64,000 bases of DNA from Pohlia nutans. Taxonomy: Eukaryota; Streptophyta; Bryopsida; Bryales; Mniaceae. The notes beneath the pieces were generated by a model. It did not search any database, was not told the origin of the DNA, and saw only the letters and a program-made list of their open reading frames with translations. The position numbers were made by a program, and so were the translations under genes. The stretch is taken from contig CM040096.1 in NCBI GenBank assembly GCA_022496805.1, positions 8,061,501 to 8,125,500 of the forward strand, given 5' to 3'. Below, piece after piece: positions 33,983-46,400 of this stretch (positions are counted from its first letter, which is position 1; each line of letters starts with the position of its first letter).

Positions 33983-35224
33983 TTAACCCCCTAAAGGACC
34001 AAGTGTCCTAACTAGGACATTTAGAGAATCGGGTAGGTTCCGGTGAACACATTTTTAATCGAATTTTGAAGGAAATTTAATAGTAGATTCCCCAATGTGC
34101 CACGAAAATGGGGATTTTTTTTTTTTTGAATTCCGACACCGTATGTGAAAGTTATGAGGGGAAATGTGTTTTTTTCGGGAGAAAGGGCAACGGGGCAGTA
34201 GAGAAATAGTTGAATTTTAGTGGGGGGCAACGAGATGGGCGGCGTGTGGAAAATGGGGTGATCTGTGGTGGGCAGAAGACCACCCCATTTTCCAAACTCA
34301 TTAAAAAATAATAATAATAATACTTTTAAAATTTTAAATAATATTTTTATAAATAAAAATTATTATTTTAATCTGAAAATTATTATTTCAAACTAAAAAT
34401 TATTATTTTAAATTTTAAAAAATAATATTTTAAACTAAAAGTTCAATTTTCTAATTAAAAATATTATTCAAAATTTTGAAAATTAAAATCATTTTAAAAA
34501 ATAAAAAATAAAAAATAAAAATCGTCCAATGAGGGACTGCCACGTGGCAGTACACTTTGAGAGTTAGTGGGGTCATGAACATTGGAATGGGTTGGCACTT
34601 CAATTCCCTTCCTCCACCCTTTATTTCCCCCCTAACCTCCAAAATTCTTAGAAAATGTGCTACATGTCTTCTAAAACTTGGAGATTTTTTTTTTGGTCAA
34701 ATTTTTTTTCGCCATTCTATAGAGGGTAGAATGTACTTGTGTTTCACCGCTCGGATTTGTATTTTAAATACAGAAATTCAAAAATATTGCAATTCCAAAA
34801 ACATATAGTCTTTTTTGAAGTTTTAAACCCCTGACAAGTGCAAGATGTTCTTCAACATCCTAAACATCTCCAAACGCAACGAAAATTGGTACACAACTAA
34901 GTAACATCGTATAGAATGTGAAAGTGAAGTGCGACAGGTTTCGGTAGTGAGGTTTTTTCGATGTAGCCATGGTCAAACGCATCTGAAATTTTCGGGCATG
35001 TGTTTTTTTGGGGTGTTTTTTTTTCCATCAAACACAATTATCTTGCAATCCGTGCAGTCAAAATCAACGAAATTTGTTGTGTATGTTTTTCAAGTAGTTT
35101 AGGACAAGATCTTACGGTTAGAAGGTAAAAAATAACATTTTTTTGGATTTTTTTCATAGGGGAGTGAAAATGGCAGCATTGGAGTGTTTTTGGAGGAAAA
35201 ACACTCTGGTCCTTTAGGGGTTAA
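33983..35224 (+). repeat. TTAA-type element, family A, complete copy (1.24 kb)
   Basis: The left end is TTAA-CCCCCTAAAGGACC (33983) and the right end GGTCCTTTAGGGG-TTAA (TTAA at 35221-35224). Apart from one extra C the terminal 17 bases are perfect inverted repeats. It is present in the opposite orientation at 55685-56887 and, cut by the window edge, from 63354. A central inverted pair CTGCCACGTGGCAG (near 34537) and an ORF-like stretch of about 83 codons (34557-34808) are shared between copies. No transposase is encoded. Confidence 0.85.
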
Positions 35225-36622
35225 GGTAGGGGTACTGAAATTGTTACTTCTATTTTTCAACATATGTTGTAGTAGTTAAATTTCTATATGTTATTAACCC
35301 TTAAAAGACATGGGCTCAAATGAGGGACAACTCGGAGGAATCAAATCTTCATTTTGATCCACATTTTCAAATGAAAGAGGATTCTAATCCACCAAAAATA
35401 TGTTACTTTGGAATTTTGTCTACACAGAAGATATGAATGTTCAAAGTAAATGATCTAGAATTGACTCATATCTCAATTGACTTGTATCTATCACATTAGA
35501 TTGTCTTTTATCTATTAATAAAGAAAAGCCTATCACTGAGAAAAATCGTACATTTATCCTCAATTCTCTACTTTGTAAAATTTTAATAGATGAAAGCATG
35601 TATTACCTATAACATTCTTCAACCCTTGCTAGACCACACCCTTTCTCTACATTGCTGCCTAAAAGTACCCTCTCTCATAAAAAGACAAATAATTTTTGAT
35701 CTAAAACCTTTTTGACCGATTCAAGCGTAGGATATTTCAACCAACTTGAATTGATTAGCACCTACAAATTTTCAACCGTTTAGGGTTTCTCAATAGTAAG
35801 ATTATAAGCTACAAGGTTAGTTGCACTATGGTTTTTTGGCCTACTGCCCGAGTTTCTGAAAATGCCCAAAATGCAAATTTTAGTCTCGAATTTGGTAAAA
35901 TGAATTTGATAGTTGTGTATATGGGGGTGTTAGCACATTGTGTACAAAAATTCAGATGCACATCTCATTGTATGAAAAATTTCAAGAGCTACCCACAGTT
36001 AGGTTTTTCACCTTTGCATGATTGTATCTTTTAATCTATACAATCTATACATCAGCTACATACGCAAATTACCATCCCATCTTCATTACAAAAAGTAGAA
36101 TCAGCACAAAAATATTGCCATAAGTATCAATTACAATATGTACACCTAATTTCAACCCGACCTAATTAATGACCCCTATATTGGGAGTTGGAATGGAAAA
36201 GAGGTTGATAAATGAACACAAATGGAAATTTTGGGCTCTCATGCAAACACGTGTCATGCAACCATGTCACCAATTTCGATGCTCATCACATCCCTTTCAG
36301 CATGTCTTGAGCTCTAATTTTTCCATACTGTCAATTACTTATGCCCTACTAAATTCAACTTCAAATGCAAGTATCTTCTCATTTTTAAGCTAAACTTTTA
36401 TGATTCCACTGAATGAGCCCTGCTCTTTGACTTGTAAACATTCCCTTATCTAAAATGCCCTCCATAATAATAAGCGTCATTTATATGGTAATGATAACAC
36501 ATAATTCTTCAGTTGCAACCCAGAAAACAGTTTCTTCTCAGTGAGATTCTCATCACAATACGAAAAGAGAATTTTATTAAATAGCAATTATTGGAGCGTC
36601 TGCATGAGGGCCAACGCTGCAT
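35225..36622. other. AT-rich intergenic DNA downstream of the lipid kinase gene
   Basis: A lone TTAACCCTTAAAAGACATGG at 35294 looks like one end of another TTAA-type element, but I could not place a partner end. No gene was recognised. Confidence 0.4.
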
Positions 36623-39600
36623 TTAAACTATGAAGTCCAATTGTTGTGGAAGAATTGAAAATTTGGCCGGAAGGAAACCCAGGTGTTCACCATCAGCTTG
36701 CACGAACACATCTTCCCTTAATGCCTTGTTCTCGGCAGCCTCCACCTCTAAGGTTTGAACACTGCCATGTTTCCAGGAATTAGTATTTTTTACAAGAATT
36801 TGGGGCTCAGAATCACACAAGGCTCAAAATGAAAAGAAAGAAAAGAATTTTGCAGTTGAAGTCTTAATACATCAAACTGACTATCTACTGAATGACTGGA
36901 AGAGTGGACCAGGAATTGGATGCGATAAGGAGTTTGGAAATTAAGTACCTAGTTGTAGTGACCTTGTCTAAATGCACATGAGTCCCTAGGTACAAAGTGT
37001 GCATCTTCAAAATGAAGTCATACCACTTATATTCCAATAGGGAAACCACCTGCAACAACCACAATCACAGGAATGACTTTCCTGATGGGGCCCAGCATTC
37101 AAATTTCATCTGAGGGTTTACACTGCATTCCTACATGAAAGACATGAGACTCAAAACTTCTTTTGCTGGAAGTGCATCTTCCGAGTTCCTAACAACCTGG
37201 GAGGGGTCCATTGTGAAGCAAGAATATAAGACCTCTTGGCACTCCATTGCAAGAATCAATTGTTGAATTCAAAAAGTTTTCTTAAATTCAAATAGTTTGC
37301 AAGTACATAGAGAATATATATTTCTTCAATGAGTGAGGTGACCAAAGGAGGAAAGGAACGCCTCCAAGAATGTGATGTACTGATACATTAGTAATCTCCT
37401 TGTGATATCAGTTTTCTTACCTCCAATCTGCCGTTGAAGGGATCGGCAGTCGGTGTAATTTTCATCCCTCCACCAAAATAGTTGGCATTCCCCACACAAG
37501 TAGCTGTAACTTTGGGAACTAAAGTCCACTCACCCCTATCGGTCTGAAAAGTATAGAACAGAGCCATCCATACACATGGTAAGGAAAATAATTGGAAGTA
37601 GCAGAATAGTATTCCAATGAGAAAGAACAAATGAAAGAACTATAGTTGTAGTGACAAGTGCGTTGGTCAGTCTAGCTTCTGCCATACAAGGAAAGCTCAA
37701 GATGATAAGCAGGAAACCCATTCCCGTAGCTTTCATTTCTGTACCTTTCAGACGTTCTGAGTGGTTTCTCTTATTAGAATAGAATTAAATTACATGTTAT
37801 TAAACTATCATATGAATTTTCAAAGTTTCTCATAGAATCAAGGGTAGAATTTTATTTTTTCAGTTGTTATACAATGTCATATCATACCCCAAGAACAAGG
37901 TCAGCCAAAAGGTAATTCTTGAAAGATAATCAAAGAAATTGGCATCTGCAAACATGAAATCTTCTATTTAAAAAACTGTTCAGCAAATATGTGTTGAACT
38001 TGCTATGTAGGTACGGCATTCACTAGGTTTTAAATATGTACTTGTATGTAACATGTACTCTGGTTATGACCAACTCATTAGCCTACCCACGGTAAAAGAT
38101 CTCCCACAAGAAAAGATTCCCTACCTTAATAGATTAAGGTTTTCCTTGGCATCAGACATGCAGCATTCACCAGATGAACTTGATATAAACGACTATTCTT
38201 ACCTTCATCCGCAAGTCCCGATCCTCGTGTGATCTGAAGGCTTGAAGTGCTCCAATAACATAAGAGAGGTTGCCAAGCTTTTTGTACATGGACGCAATGT
38301 GACCTGCCTTCGCACTCCTGCAAACAATCAAAAACATTTCTAAGGCTCTAAACCAAGCAAGGCTAAGGTAAAATCTTGCCTTTCTGGAAGGCATTAACAA
38401 AAAAGAGCAAAGCAATGGCTATGTCATCCTCAGATATGCCTCGAACGTATTCTACCTAATTCTTAAGTGATTTTGAGTGATTGGGTCCATATACATTCCA
38501 TTCATCACATCCAACCATTGCTTCCATTCAATAGAAATTTTCTTGCAAGACATTGCTAAACTTAGAATCAAGCCAACTTTCTGATAGTGTTATTTACACC
38601 TACGCATATTCAATTGAATTATGGAAAAATCCAAAACCACAAGTATGTTAATAAAATTAGTAATCCAAAAGGGTTACGGCTCTTAACATATTAAATAACA
38701 ATTTTTACACACTTATTATAGTTTTCCATGTTGATAGTCTTACAAATTTAGTCTGACATACTAAAATTCGTGTACTAAAAATAGAAATTGTTTTTGAAAA
38801 GCATTCAAAAACTAAATACTTCAATATTGATTTGATAACGATATATAAAGAATTTTCAAAGTTTGACTAGATGGATAATTTCTCAGCATGATGTTGAACA
38901 TCTCATTTTAACTTTCATAAGGTTGTGAAAGTAATATACCGTATTATAGTTTTATCCAAGACCTAGCAAGCATTTAGAGGTTCAGCATAGCATAAACTGC
39001 GCCAAGCATGGCGATGTCAAGTCATGGCTGACTTACAAATGAAGACTGGCCACATTGAGGAAGCATCGATCAACCTTGTCGTCAGGTAATTGCACTCTGC
39101 CTACATCTATCCTCCGCCTATGATCTGCACCAACGCAATAAATAAAAATAGCCGGCAACAATATCAACGCCAGAAAAATAGAATCCCATGAAGAAATCAT
39201 AAAAAAATCATTCTAGAAAGGAGCTGCTAATACCTTGGGCCTATCAGGAAGAATCGGGGCATACAGAATGCCTTGATTCTAGTAGATCTTCTTTCTTTGG
39301 CATAGATCCTCTTACATCTTGAGTTCAAGAATGAAGTTGATTCTCAACCAACTATTGTAGTCACTGTAGCAATAATGAAAAGGGTGGGCGGTCAACACTA
39401 GAATGTTCTGTTGGTAAAGATACTAGAAGCATACCTTTAACTAGACGATCAATGGCTTGGTGCCTATCAGACGATTTCCTGACCAGACAAACCAGCCACA
39501 AGACGAAATATTTAGAATGCAATTACAGAAATTTGCAGAGTTACAGAAAACAGATATCTGAATCGTCCTAACCTTCAATAAAATTAAAAGTAGCACCTCG

Positions 39601-42256
39601 AGATTGTGCAATAAAAAATTGAAATTCTCTAGAGTCATAAAGGGTTTGAAACTGCATAAATGCGAAGGTCAATTTCTGACTCTCACCAGCCGAAATGCCG
39701 TGCAAGATCGGAGCCCGTACGCATTGGAATGAGCTGCCATAACGTAAAAACCAGCATTGAGAACCTTTGTAAAAATCACATTCAAGATCAAGAATCCTGC
39801 TCAGTCCATTCATGCTCTTCCTGACCAGTGACACAAGGTAAGCATTTGTCACTGCCTGTCAATAACAAGTACAATAGGTTTGAATGGCACCGATAATTGC
39901 ATGAATAGGGTTTTCAGTAAAACTACTGTTGGACATCAATCATACGGAGGTGAGTAATGGAAAGCTGGTAATTAATCAGATCTCCCTATTCCTTTCATTG
40001 AATAGTTATGACTTATATATTCTAATTAGTGACATAAACATTTTGTAAGTACGTGATCGTAAGGACACCTCCCCATAAATTACATCATGCTTATCTTGCA
40101 TCCCATGATCAATCTCCTAGTGATATTATCTAAAAATAATTGAAAACGGTTTAATTTTACTGAAATCCATATTAATGATAATATTATATTTTCAAAATAT
40201 GGGACGAAACGGAGTGAAACCATTGTGAATGGTCTCCTGAATGATGGAATTTTCAGTACCCCAAGTGCCGTCTGTGGCCCAGGTAGACCTTCCCGAGATC
40301 GAACCAACTTCCCATTCTCAAAAAATCCATTGAGCACCTGCTCAAACAAAGTGCATAGTCAGCATTAATCAAGTTAACGTTAACATAAAATGAGGACTTA
40401 TGAATTTAATGGTTTATTAACTTAAGAAATATAATGAACTTAATTAACTTCAATAAACATCAAACTTTTAAACATCATAAAGAGAATCTTCTCAATTATT
40501 CATAGAGAGGTGAGTGGTGATAGTGATCATATAAAGGCCTCCGTATGATCATTGTGATCATAGAGACCTCATCATTTCCTTAGACACGGTGACTCTTGAA
40601 AAACGCAAGGGTCTCATATGGCAATTCCCTTTGTATTCCCTTCTAGTCTCACTTTTCCACCGATATTCAAAATGATACAATTGTCCAAATCAAAAGAAAG
40701 TTTAACAAGTGCCAAATGTTGGGGTTTGAAGGGAAATGTGAGACTAGAAAGAAATACGTACAGATTCCCTCCACTATGAGACCCTGGTGAAGAGCGCATT
40801 AAACAAAAATTCTTATCAAGCATTTGTTGCACCAAAATGATCATCAAAAGGGAACAGGAAAAAAGTGGATAGCTGTCTACTCCCACTTAACTTTAACCCC
40901 TAAAGAACCAAAGATTCATGGTTTTAAAATGACAAATTCAATCGATCATATTGTGAAAAATATAATTTAGATGAGACCAAATTTTATATAACCGGAATCA
41001 GTGAAGAAAGCTGGTGTTGATAAAAATAAAATAAATAAAAATTTAAACAAAAGGAACTTCACATGAGACCTACTCAAAACTACCAAGAAAAACATGAGGC
41101 CCAATTTGGGCTTCTTGGTACTTTAGGGGTTAATTACTATGCAAGAAGCCTAATTTTACCAAGAAACTCTTGTATGTGAATCTGATGGAAGGAGTCTTCT
41201 CCCACACAAGAAGTCAGATTTGTCATTCATAAATGTTCCATAGATTCTCCTTCTCTTTGCATAGAGGCAAAAGTACAACAATATGGACATAGTGGTCTGT
41301 TCAGCAAAATACCTCGTGTAGTGTTCCGTCCCCTCCCACGGCCACCACCGCTGCAGCTCCATCACGCACCGCCTGAACTTCAAATCACAGCAACAAAAAA
41401 GTAGTGCTTAAAGTAGTGCCAGGAAGATTAGCACTTTCAATTAGAAAATGCAATGCAAGTTGCAGTCTCTTCATAGATCACAAAACCAGAATGCGCACCT
41501 CTCTTGCAATCTCAATTGCATGCAAAGGCCCCGTAGTGAGTGCCTCCCGAATCTGTCATTATAAAAATTTCACAGAAAAAGTTGAGTGGTCATGAGTGAT
41601 AACTTTATCACTTCGTCAGAGACACATTCTGTATCTGATAAAAAGCAGGCTTGAAACCTCCGTAGCCTGTGATGCTTAACACAGCGAATTAATTATTAAT
41701 CCTGCAGAAACCTGATTGGAATTTACTTCTGATGATTTTATCAAAACAGTCAAAAATGGAAAATATTCCAGCACGTATCAAGCCAAATAGCTTGGGATGC
41801 AGAATGATGAGGTCGGGAGTATGATTTCCAAGGAAGTGGATTTTGATTTTTCATCATTGTCATGTTTCAACTAATTTATGACGAAAAGCACAGAAGATCA
41901 GTGGAAATGCTCTTACTAAAAGTGTAATGCTCCTCCACAAAACAAAATGAAAACCCTTACGTTGTAGTCATATCCAAGGCGTAAAGTCAGGTCCGGTAGC
42001 ATTCGCTTCCATTGCTGGCCGGTACGCCCATTAGCACCTACACTGACGAATTCCACAACCATCATACACTGCCATCTCCTACAGACATGTTAAAAAAAAA
42101 ATTAAATAAAATACAATAACCAATTCTTTAATAGACTTTACAAGACCACGCGATCATTAACGTTTTTGTGTTTTTTTTTTTTTTTTTTTTACCGCTGGGA
42201 TTCACCACGAATACATAGTCACGCTGCGCACTCGCGGTCAGTGCGTCAGCCGACAT
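36623..42256 (-). CDS. LCBK2: DAGK-domain lipid kinase, sphingoid long-chain-base kinase 2-like, 12 exons
   Basis: Exons in transcript order: 42256-42193, 42037-41961, 41552-41499, 41372-41313, 40337-40260, 39733-39687, 39478-39435, 39124-39037, 38317-38203, 37543-37421, 37049-36949, 36761-36623. Every junction is GT-AG and in phase; 329 residues. Family marks are [13 protein letters not shown] (15-27), the nucleotide-binding GGDGT (78-82), TGSD (117-120), [40 protein letters not shown] and the C-terminal [14 protein letters not shown]. The whole length resembles plant LCBK2, annotated as a mitochondrial sphingoid-base kinase of the DAGK/YegS superfamily; the substrate is inferred only. Residue 116 is Arg where the family has the first Gly of GTGSD. 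The ATG is the first in frame, with an upstream in-frame stop. Introns carry a family G TTAA element and a TIR element. Confidence 0.87.
40609..40784. repeat. TIR element (MITE-like) in a lipid kinase intron, 176 bp
   Basis: The left arm begins GGGTCTCATATGGCAATTCC and continues through CTTCTAGTCTCACTTTTCC. The inverted right arm begins GGGTCTCATAGTGGAGGGAA and continues through TTCTAGTCTCACATTTCCC. Arms are about 50 bases with roughly 75-80% agreement by eye. It lies in the intron between 40338 and 41312. Confidence 0.65.
40893..41133 (+). repeat. TTAA-type miniature element, family G, intact copy in a lipid kinase intron
   Basis: The left end is TTAA-CCCCTAAAGAACCAAAG (40893) and the right end reads TTGGTACTTTAGGGG-TTAA (TTAA at 41130-41133), so TIRs agree over about 17 of 19 bases. 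It is 241 bases long and the best-preserved copy of this family in the window. Confidence 0.8.
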
Positions 42257-42949
42257 AGGCTGGAGAAGCCGGAGAGGCTCCAGAGTTGCGCAATTTCACT
42301 CCTCCCAAATCCCTGAAACCCTAAAAAAAACCCTAAACCATGAATTAATAATGCGACATCATTTTCCAATCCTAAATCCGAAACCATGATATTAGGGAAG
42401 CGATCATGGCGAGATCCAAGGCGCGTGACATGGATCATCCCCTGTACGGCATTCATGATCTGGTGCCGTGAATCATTCATTGCTGACCAAATCTGGATCC
42501 ACCATCATCATGTCTGGCTCCTAAAGTATCGTTGGGCATGGACGTTACTATGCTGACAACTTTGAATGCAATGAGCCTCGAGTCGACTACTACTTTAGGG
42601 AATCGACTTCGTTACTACTGCAATGAAATTCCGTTTCATTTGTTTCAAAAAAAAGAAAAAAAAGATAGGATTGAAGAGTGATTGTGCTGACCTTGGAGAT
42701 GATGAGATTGAGCTGGTGCCGTAGAGACTGAGGGACAGTCGATCGATGCAACGATTGTTGTTGCAACTGCAACAATGGAGGAGCTTCGTGTGCGGGTGTT
42801 TGTTGACTAAGTAAGAGTGAGTGCGGGGATCCGGGTTGATCCGGCCAGCTTGAAATTGATAACTAAGATCATCTCCTTCTTAATTAATAGCTTTTCTAAT
42901 ATTCTTCATTCTAGACTATTCTTAGAATGTCCTCACTTGCACTTACTTT
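42257..42949. other. Upstream region of the lipid kinase gene
   Basis: The reverse-strand leader and promoter of the lipid kinase probably lie here. A stretch at 42606-42650 (TGCAATGAAATTCCGTTTCAT then A-rich) has an inverted relative at about 49450-49500, so it is probably a fragment of a dispersed repeat. No further gene was seen. Confidence 0.4.
42316..42336 (-). promoter_or_regulatory. Two telobox motifs in the 5' leader of the lipid kinase
   Basis: AAACCCTAA occurs on the plus strand at 42316-42324 and 42328-42336, 60-80 bases upstream of the reverse-strand start codon. Read along the gene they are TTAGGGTTT, the same orientation as in the UBL-LIN1 leader. Confidence 0.5.
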
Positions 42950-43304
42950 TGTTGGAATTAAGTTACTCATGTGGTAATTAAGTTACTCATGAGGGAACTG
43001 ATAGACCAAGGGTCTATGCCTAAGTTACTCATATGGTAATTAAATTACTTATGAGGGAACTGATAGACCAAGAGTCTATAACTCCAAATTAGTTAGAACA
43101 CCAAAGTGATAGTCTAGTTAGTCTGTACATATTCTAGGTATGTAGACAGACGGTACTAGAACTATAAGTGTGGCTTGGAGGGTGAAGGAGATAATCATTG
43201 TCTATAGGACAATATCTCACTTCTATGGTTGAGTGGCAAGTCACATATCAATAAACTTTGTTTATTTTTACCTTCTGTGCACATTATCTTTCTTAAATCT
43301 AACA
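42950..43304 (+). repeat. 5' LTR of the copia element
   Basis: It starts TGTTGGAATTAAG and ends AAATCTAACA. Internally, a unit of roughly 65-70 bases (AAGTTACTCAT ... GAGGGAACTGATAGACCAAG ... GTCTAT) occurs twice in tandem, a likely promoter or enhancer repeat within U3. Confidence 0.95.
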
Positions 43305-43435
43305 TGGTATCAGAGCTAGGTTGATTGAAGGAGAGAGTAGAGAGTTGAATTGGGTTTTGATTTGATTCATAGTTAAATCTGGGATTGGCCCCATAGTCTC
43401 AAAGTTGTTGGCTGCATTGACGAGTGCAAGTTAGC

Positions 43436-46400
43436 ATGGCTAGTTCTAGCAGTGGAACTAGTTTCTTGGACAAGTTTGGTGGTCAGGGATTCAATTCATA
43501 GAAATTGAAGATGATCTATCTCTTGAAGAGGGATGGGTTGTGGAAGTTGGTAAGTGGTGAAGAACTAATGCCAACTCGCACTGCAAGTGACACACCAATT
43601 GGAAATGTCCAAGGAGAGAGTGGAGAAGGGGGAGCCAATAATGTTGGTACTGTTAGTGATAACAGTAAGACTAAATGGTTAGAACGTGATCAAATAGCCC
43701 TCTCTACTATTGTCTTCTATCTCTTAGATGAGCCACTCCATCAGATCACTCATTGTAACACCGCTAAAGAAGCATGGGATGAGCTTTGTCACATTTATGA
43801 GATGAGTAATATGCATTCAAAGAGGCTTCTCCAAAAGGAGTTTTGGTCCTTCAAAGTGAATGAGTCTGAGAGTATGGCAAGTGTCATAGCCAAATTTAGA
43901 TCATTGGTTGATCGTTTGGCAGGAGTGGGAGTCATTTGCAATGACGAAGATAAGATTAATGTGCTTTTAAGTTCGTTACCGGATTCGTGGTTAAGTTTCA
44001 CTAACATTCATAGGAATGAGAAGAATCTATCCTACCTTATTGGTAAGATTCTACAGGAAGAACAAAGATTGATTGTTTTCTCTGGTGAAAATAAAGATAC
44101 CTCAAGTGCCTTATTAACTGTGAGAAAAAGTGGTCAATTTAAGAAGTCTGGTCACTCTAGTGCATTTAAGGGTAAGTGCTTCAATTGTGATAAACATGGC
44201 CACAAAGCTTCCCAATGCAAAGAGAAGAAAAAGAAGAAGTCTCATAGTAAAGGCAAAAAGGGCAAAGAGGGTAACCATGAGGGTTAAAGTGTCGTACCTG
44301 ACAAGACTAGAAGATCGGAGAGAAGATCAGAGAGTCCTACCTTACTAATGATAGATACATGTCTTGTAAGATAGGATGATGATGTCTGGTACCTTGACTC
44401 TGGGGCTACTCGCCATGTCACGTCTCACAAAGATTGGTTTATAGAGTACAAAGTGTTACCCAAAGGAAAAACTGTCTTTGTAGGGAATGATAATGAGTGT
44501 GAAATCAAGGGAGTAGGTACCATTCCAATCATGTTGAATAATGGTAAATTGAAAAGGATTACCAATGTCTTGCATGTTCCTAGTTTGGCTAGGAATTTAC
44601 TCTCTGCTCAAGAATTCAGAAAGGCGGGCTTTGGCATTCATCTCGCAGAAGAGATTTATGTTGCTGACAAGGATGGAGCTCGACTTACACATCTTGAAGA
44701 AATCAATGGCCTATTCAAGATTGAGAGAAATCCAGCCAAAGAGAAAGCCTTGGCTTACTTTTTAGCCAACAAGGGAGATCATGTTCAACTCTGGCACGAA
44801 CGACTTGGTCACATTGGTGTGCAGAAGATGACGGTGATTAAAGAAATGGAGCCCACTCTCAAATTCAACGAAGGGGACTTGAAGAATTGGCCTACGTGCG
44901 AAGCGTGTTTATATGGCAAGCAAAGTAGGAAGAAATTACCTGTCGACACGGCAACTCGTGCAACTAAGTTGTTGGAGATTATCCATTCGGATATTGTTGG
45001 GCCACTTCCTCTTTCTCTTGGAGGTTCACGATATTTCATCACCTTTATTGATGATTTCTCTCGATTTACATACATAGCTTTTCTTAAAGCTAAATCGGAG
45101 GCATTCAATGAGTTTAAGGTTTTTAAAGCCTGGGCTGAAAATCACACTCAAAAATTCATCAAGATTTTGAGGAGTGATAATGGAGGAGAGTACACTTCAA
45201 AGGAGTTCAATGAATTTTGCAAGAACAATGGGATTGCGCGCCAACTCACTATTTTGTACACACCTCAACAAAATGGTGTTGCCGAGAGGAAGAATCGTAC
45301 TTTGATGGAGGCAACCAGATGCATGTTGAAGAGCTCGAATTTGGAACAAAGATTTTGGGCTGAGGCAGTGTCTACTGTGTGTTACTTGCAGAACATCACA
45401 CCAATCAAGGCCCTCATATCAAAGACGAGTTGGGAACTATGGTATGGCACCAAACCAATCTATGCTCATCTTCATGTTTTTGGATGTAAAGGATTTGCTA
45501 AAATTCCTGATGAGCAAAAGCAAAAATTAGACATGAAGTCTAAAGATTGCATTTTTGTTGGTTACAGTGATCAATCTAAAGGCTATAAATTGTTTGATCC
45601 TATCAAAAGAAAAATGCTCTTTAGCTGTGATGTAGACTTCATTGAAAGTCACCAGAGAGTAGTTCCCAAAGATCTAGATTGTCGTAGTGACCAAGATCGC
45701 ATCAAAGATCTTGTCAAAGGTGATGACAAAGATGATGCCCAAGATCTTGTTGATGATCAAGACAAAGATCACGACTCAGATCACGTTGAGGATAGTGACC
45801 AAATACACATAGAGGTAGAAAGAGGAGATTTACCACAAATACCTCATGAGCCTCAAGTCAGAAGGGGAACTAGGGTAAGAAAACCTTCTCTTAAATTACT
45901 AGAGTCCATTAATTTGGTTGTTGAGAATGATCCCCCTATTTTGACTGAAGCATTAGCAAGAGAAGATGGTGAGAAGTGGAAGGAAGCAATTCTATTTGAA
46001 TACAATTCATTGATAGAGAAGCAAATTTGGAAATTAGTCCAATTACCTCCAAATAGAAAGCCTCTGGGCTGCAAGTGGGTTTTTAAACTCAAACGAAGAG
46101 CCAATGGGAGTTTGGACAAATACAAAGCAAGGTTGGTAGCAACAGGCTATGATCAAATTGAAGGTCTTGACTTCAATGAGACTTTCTCCCCGGTGGTAAG
46201 AATGACCACTATACGCTTATTACTTGCTATGGCCACAAATCTTGAATGTGAGATCCAGCAGATGGATGTGAAGACAACATTCCTAAATGGAGATTTGAAC
46301 GAGACGATTTATATGAAGCAACCTGAAGGCTTCATCAAGAAGGGGGAACAAGATTACGTTTGTTTGCTCCTGAAATCGATCTACGGCTTGAAACAAGCTC

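Noticed and set aside
38640..38990. Degenerate family D element in a lipid kinase intron
   Set aside because: Some words agree (AAGTTTGACTAGATGGATAA, CAGCATGATG), but the termini are not recognisable, so I did not list it as a feature.
44285..44374. Programmed readthrough or frameshift between gag and pol
   Set aside because: copia elements normally use one frame; the stops here lie in the same frame as further stops downstream, and no recoding signal is evident.
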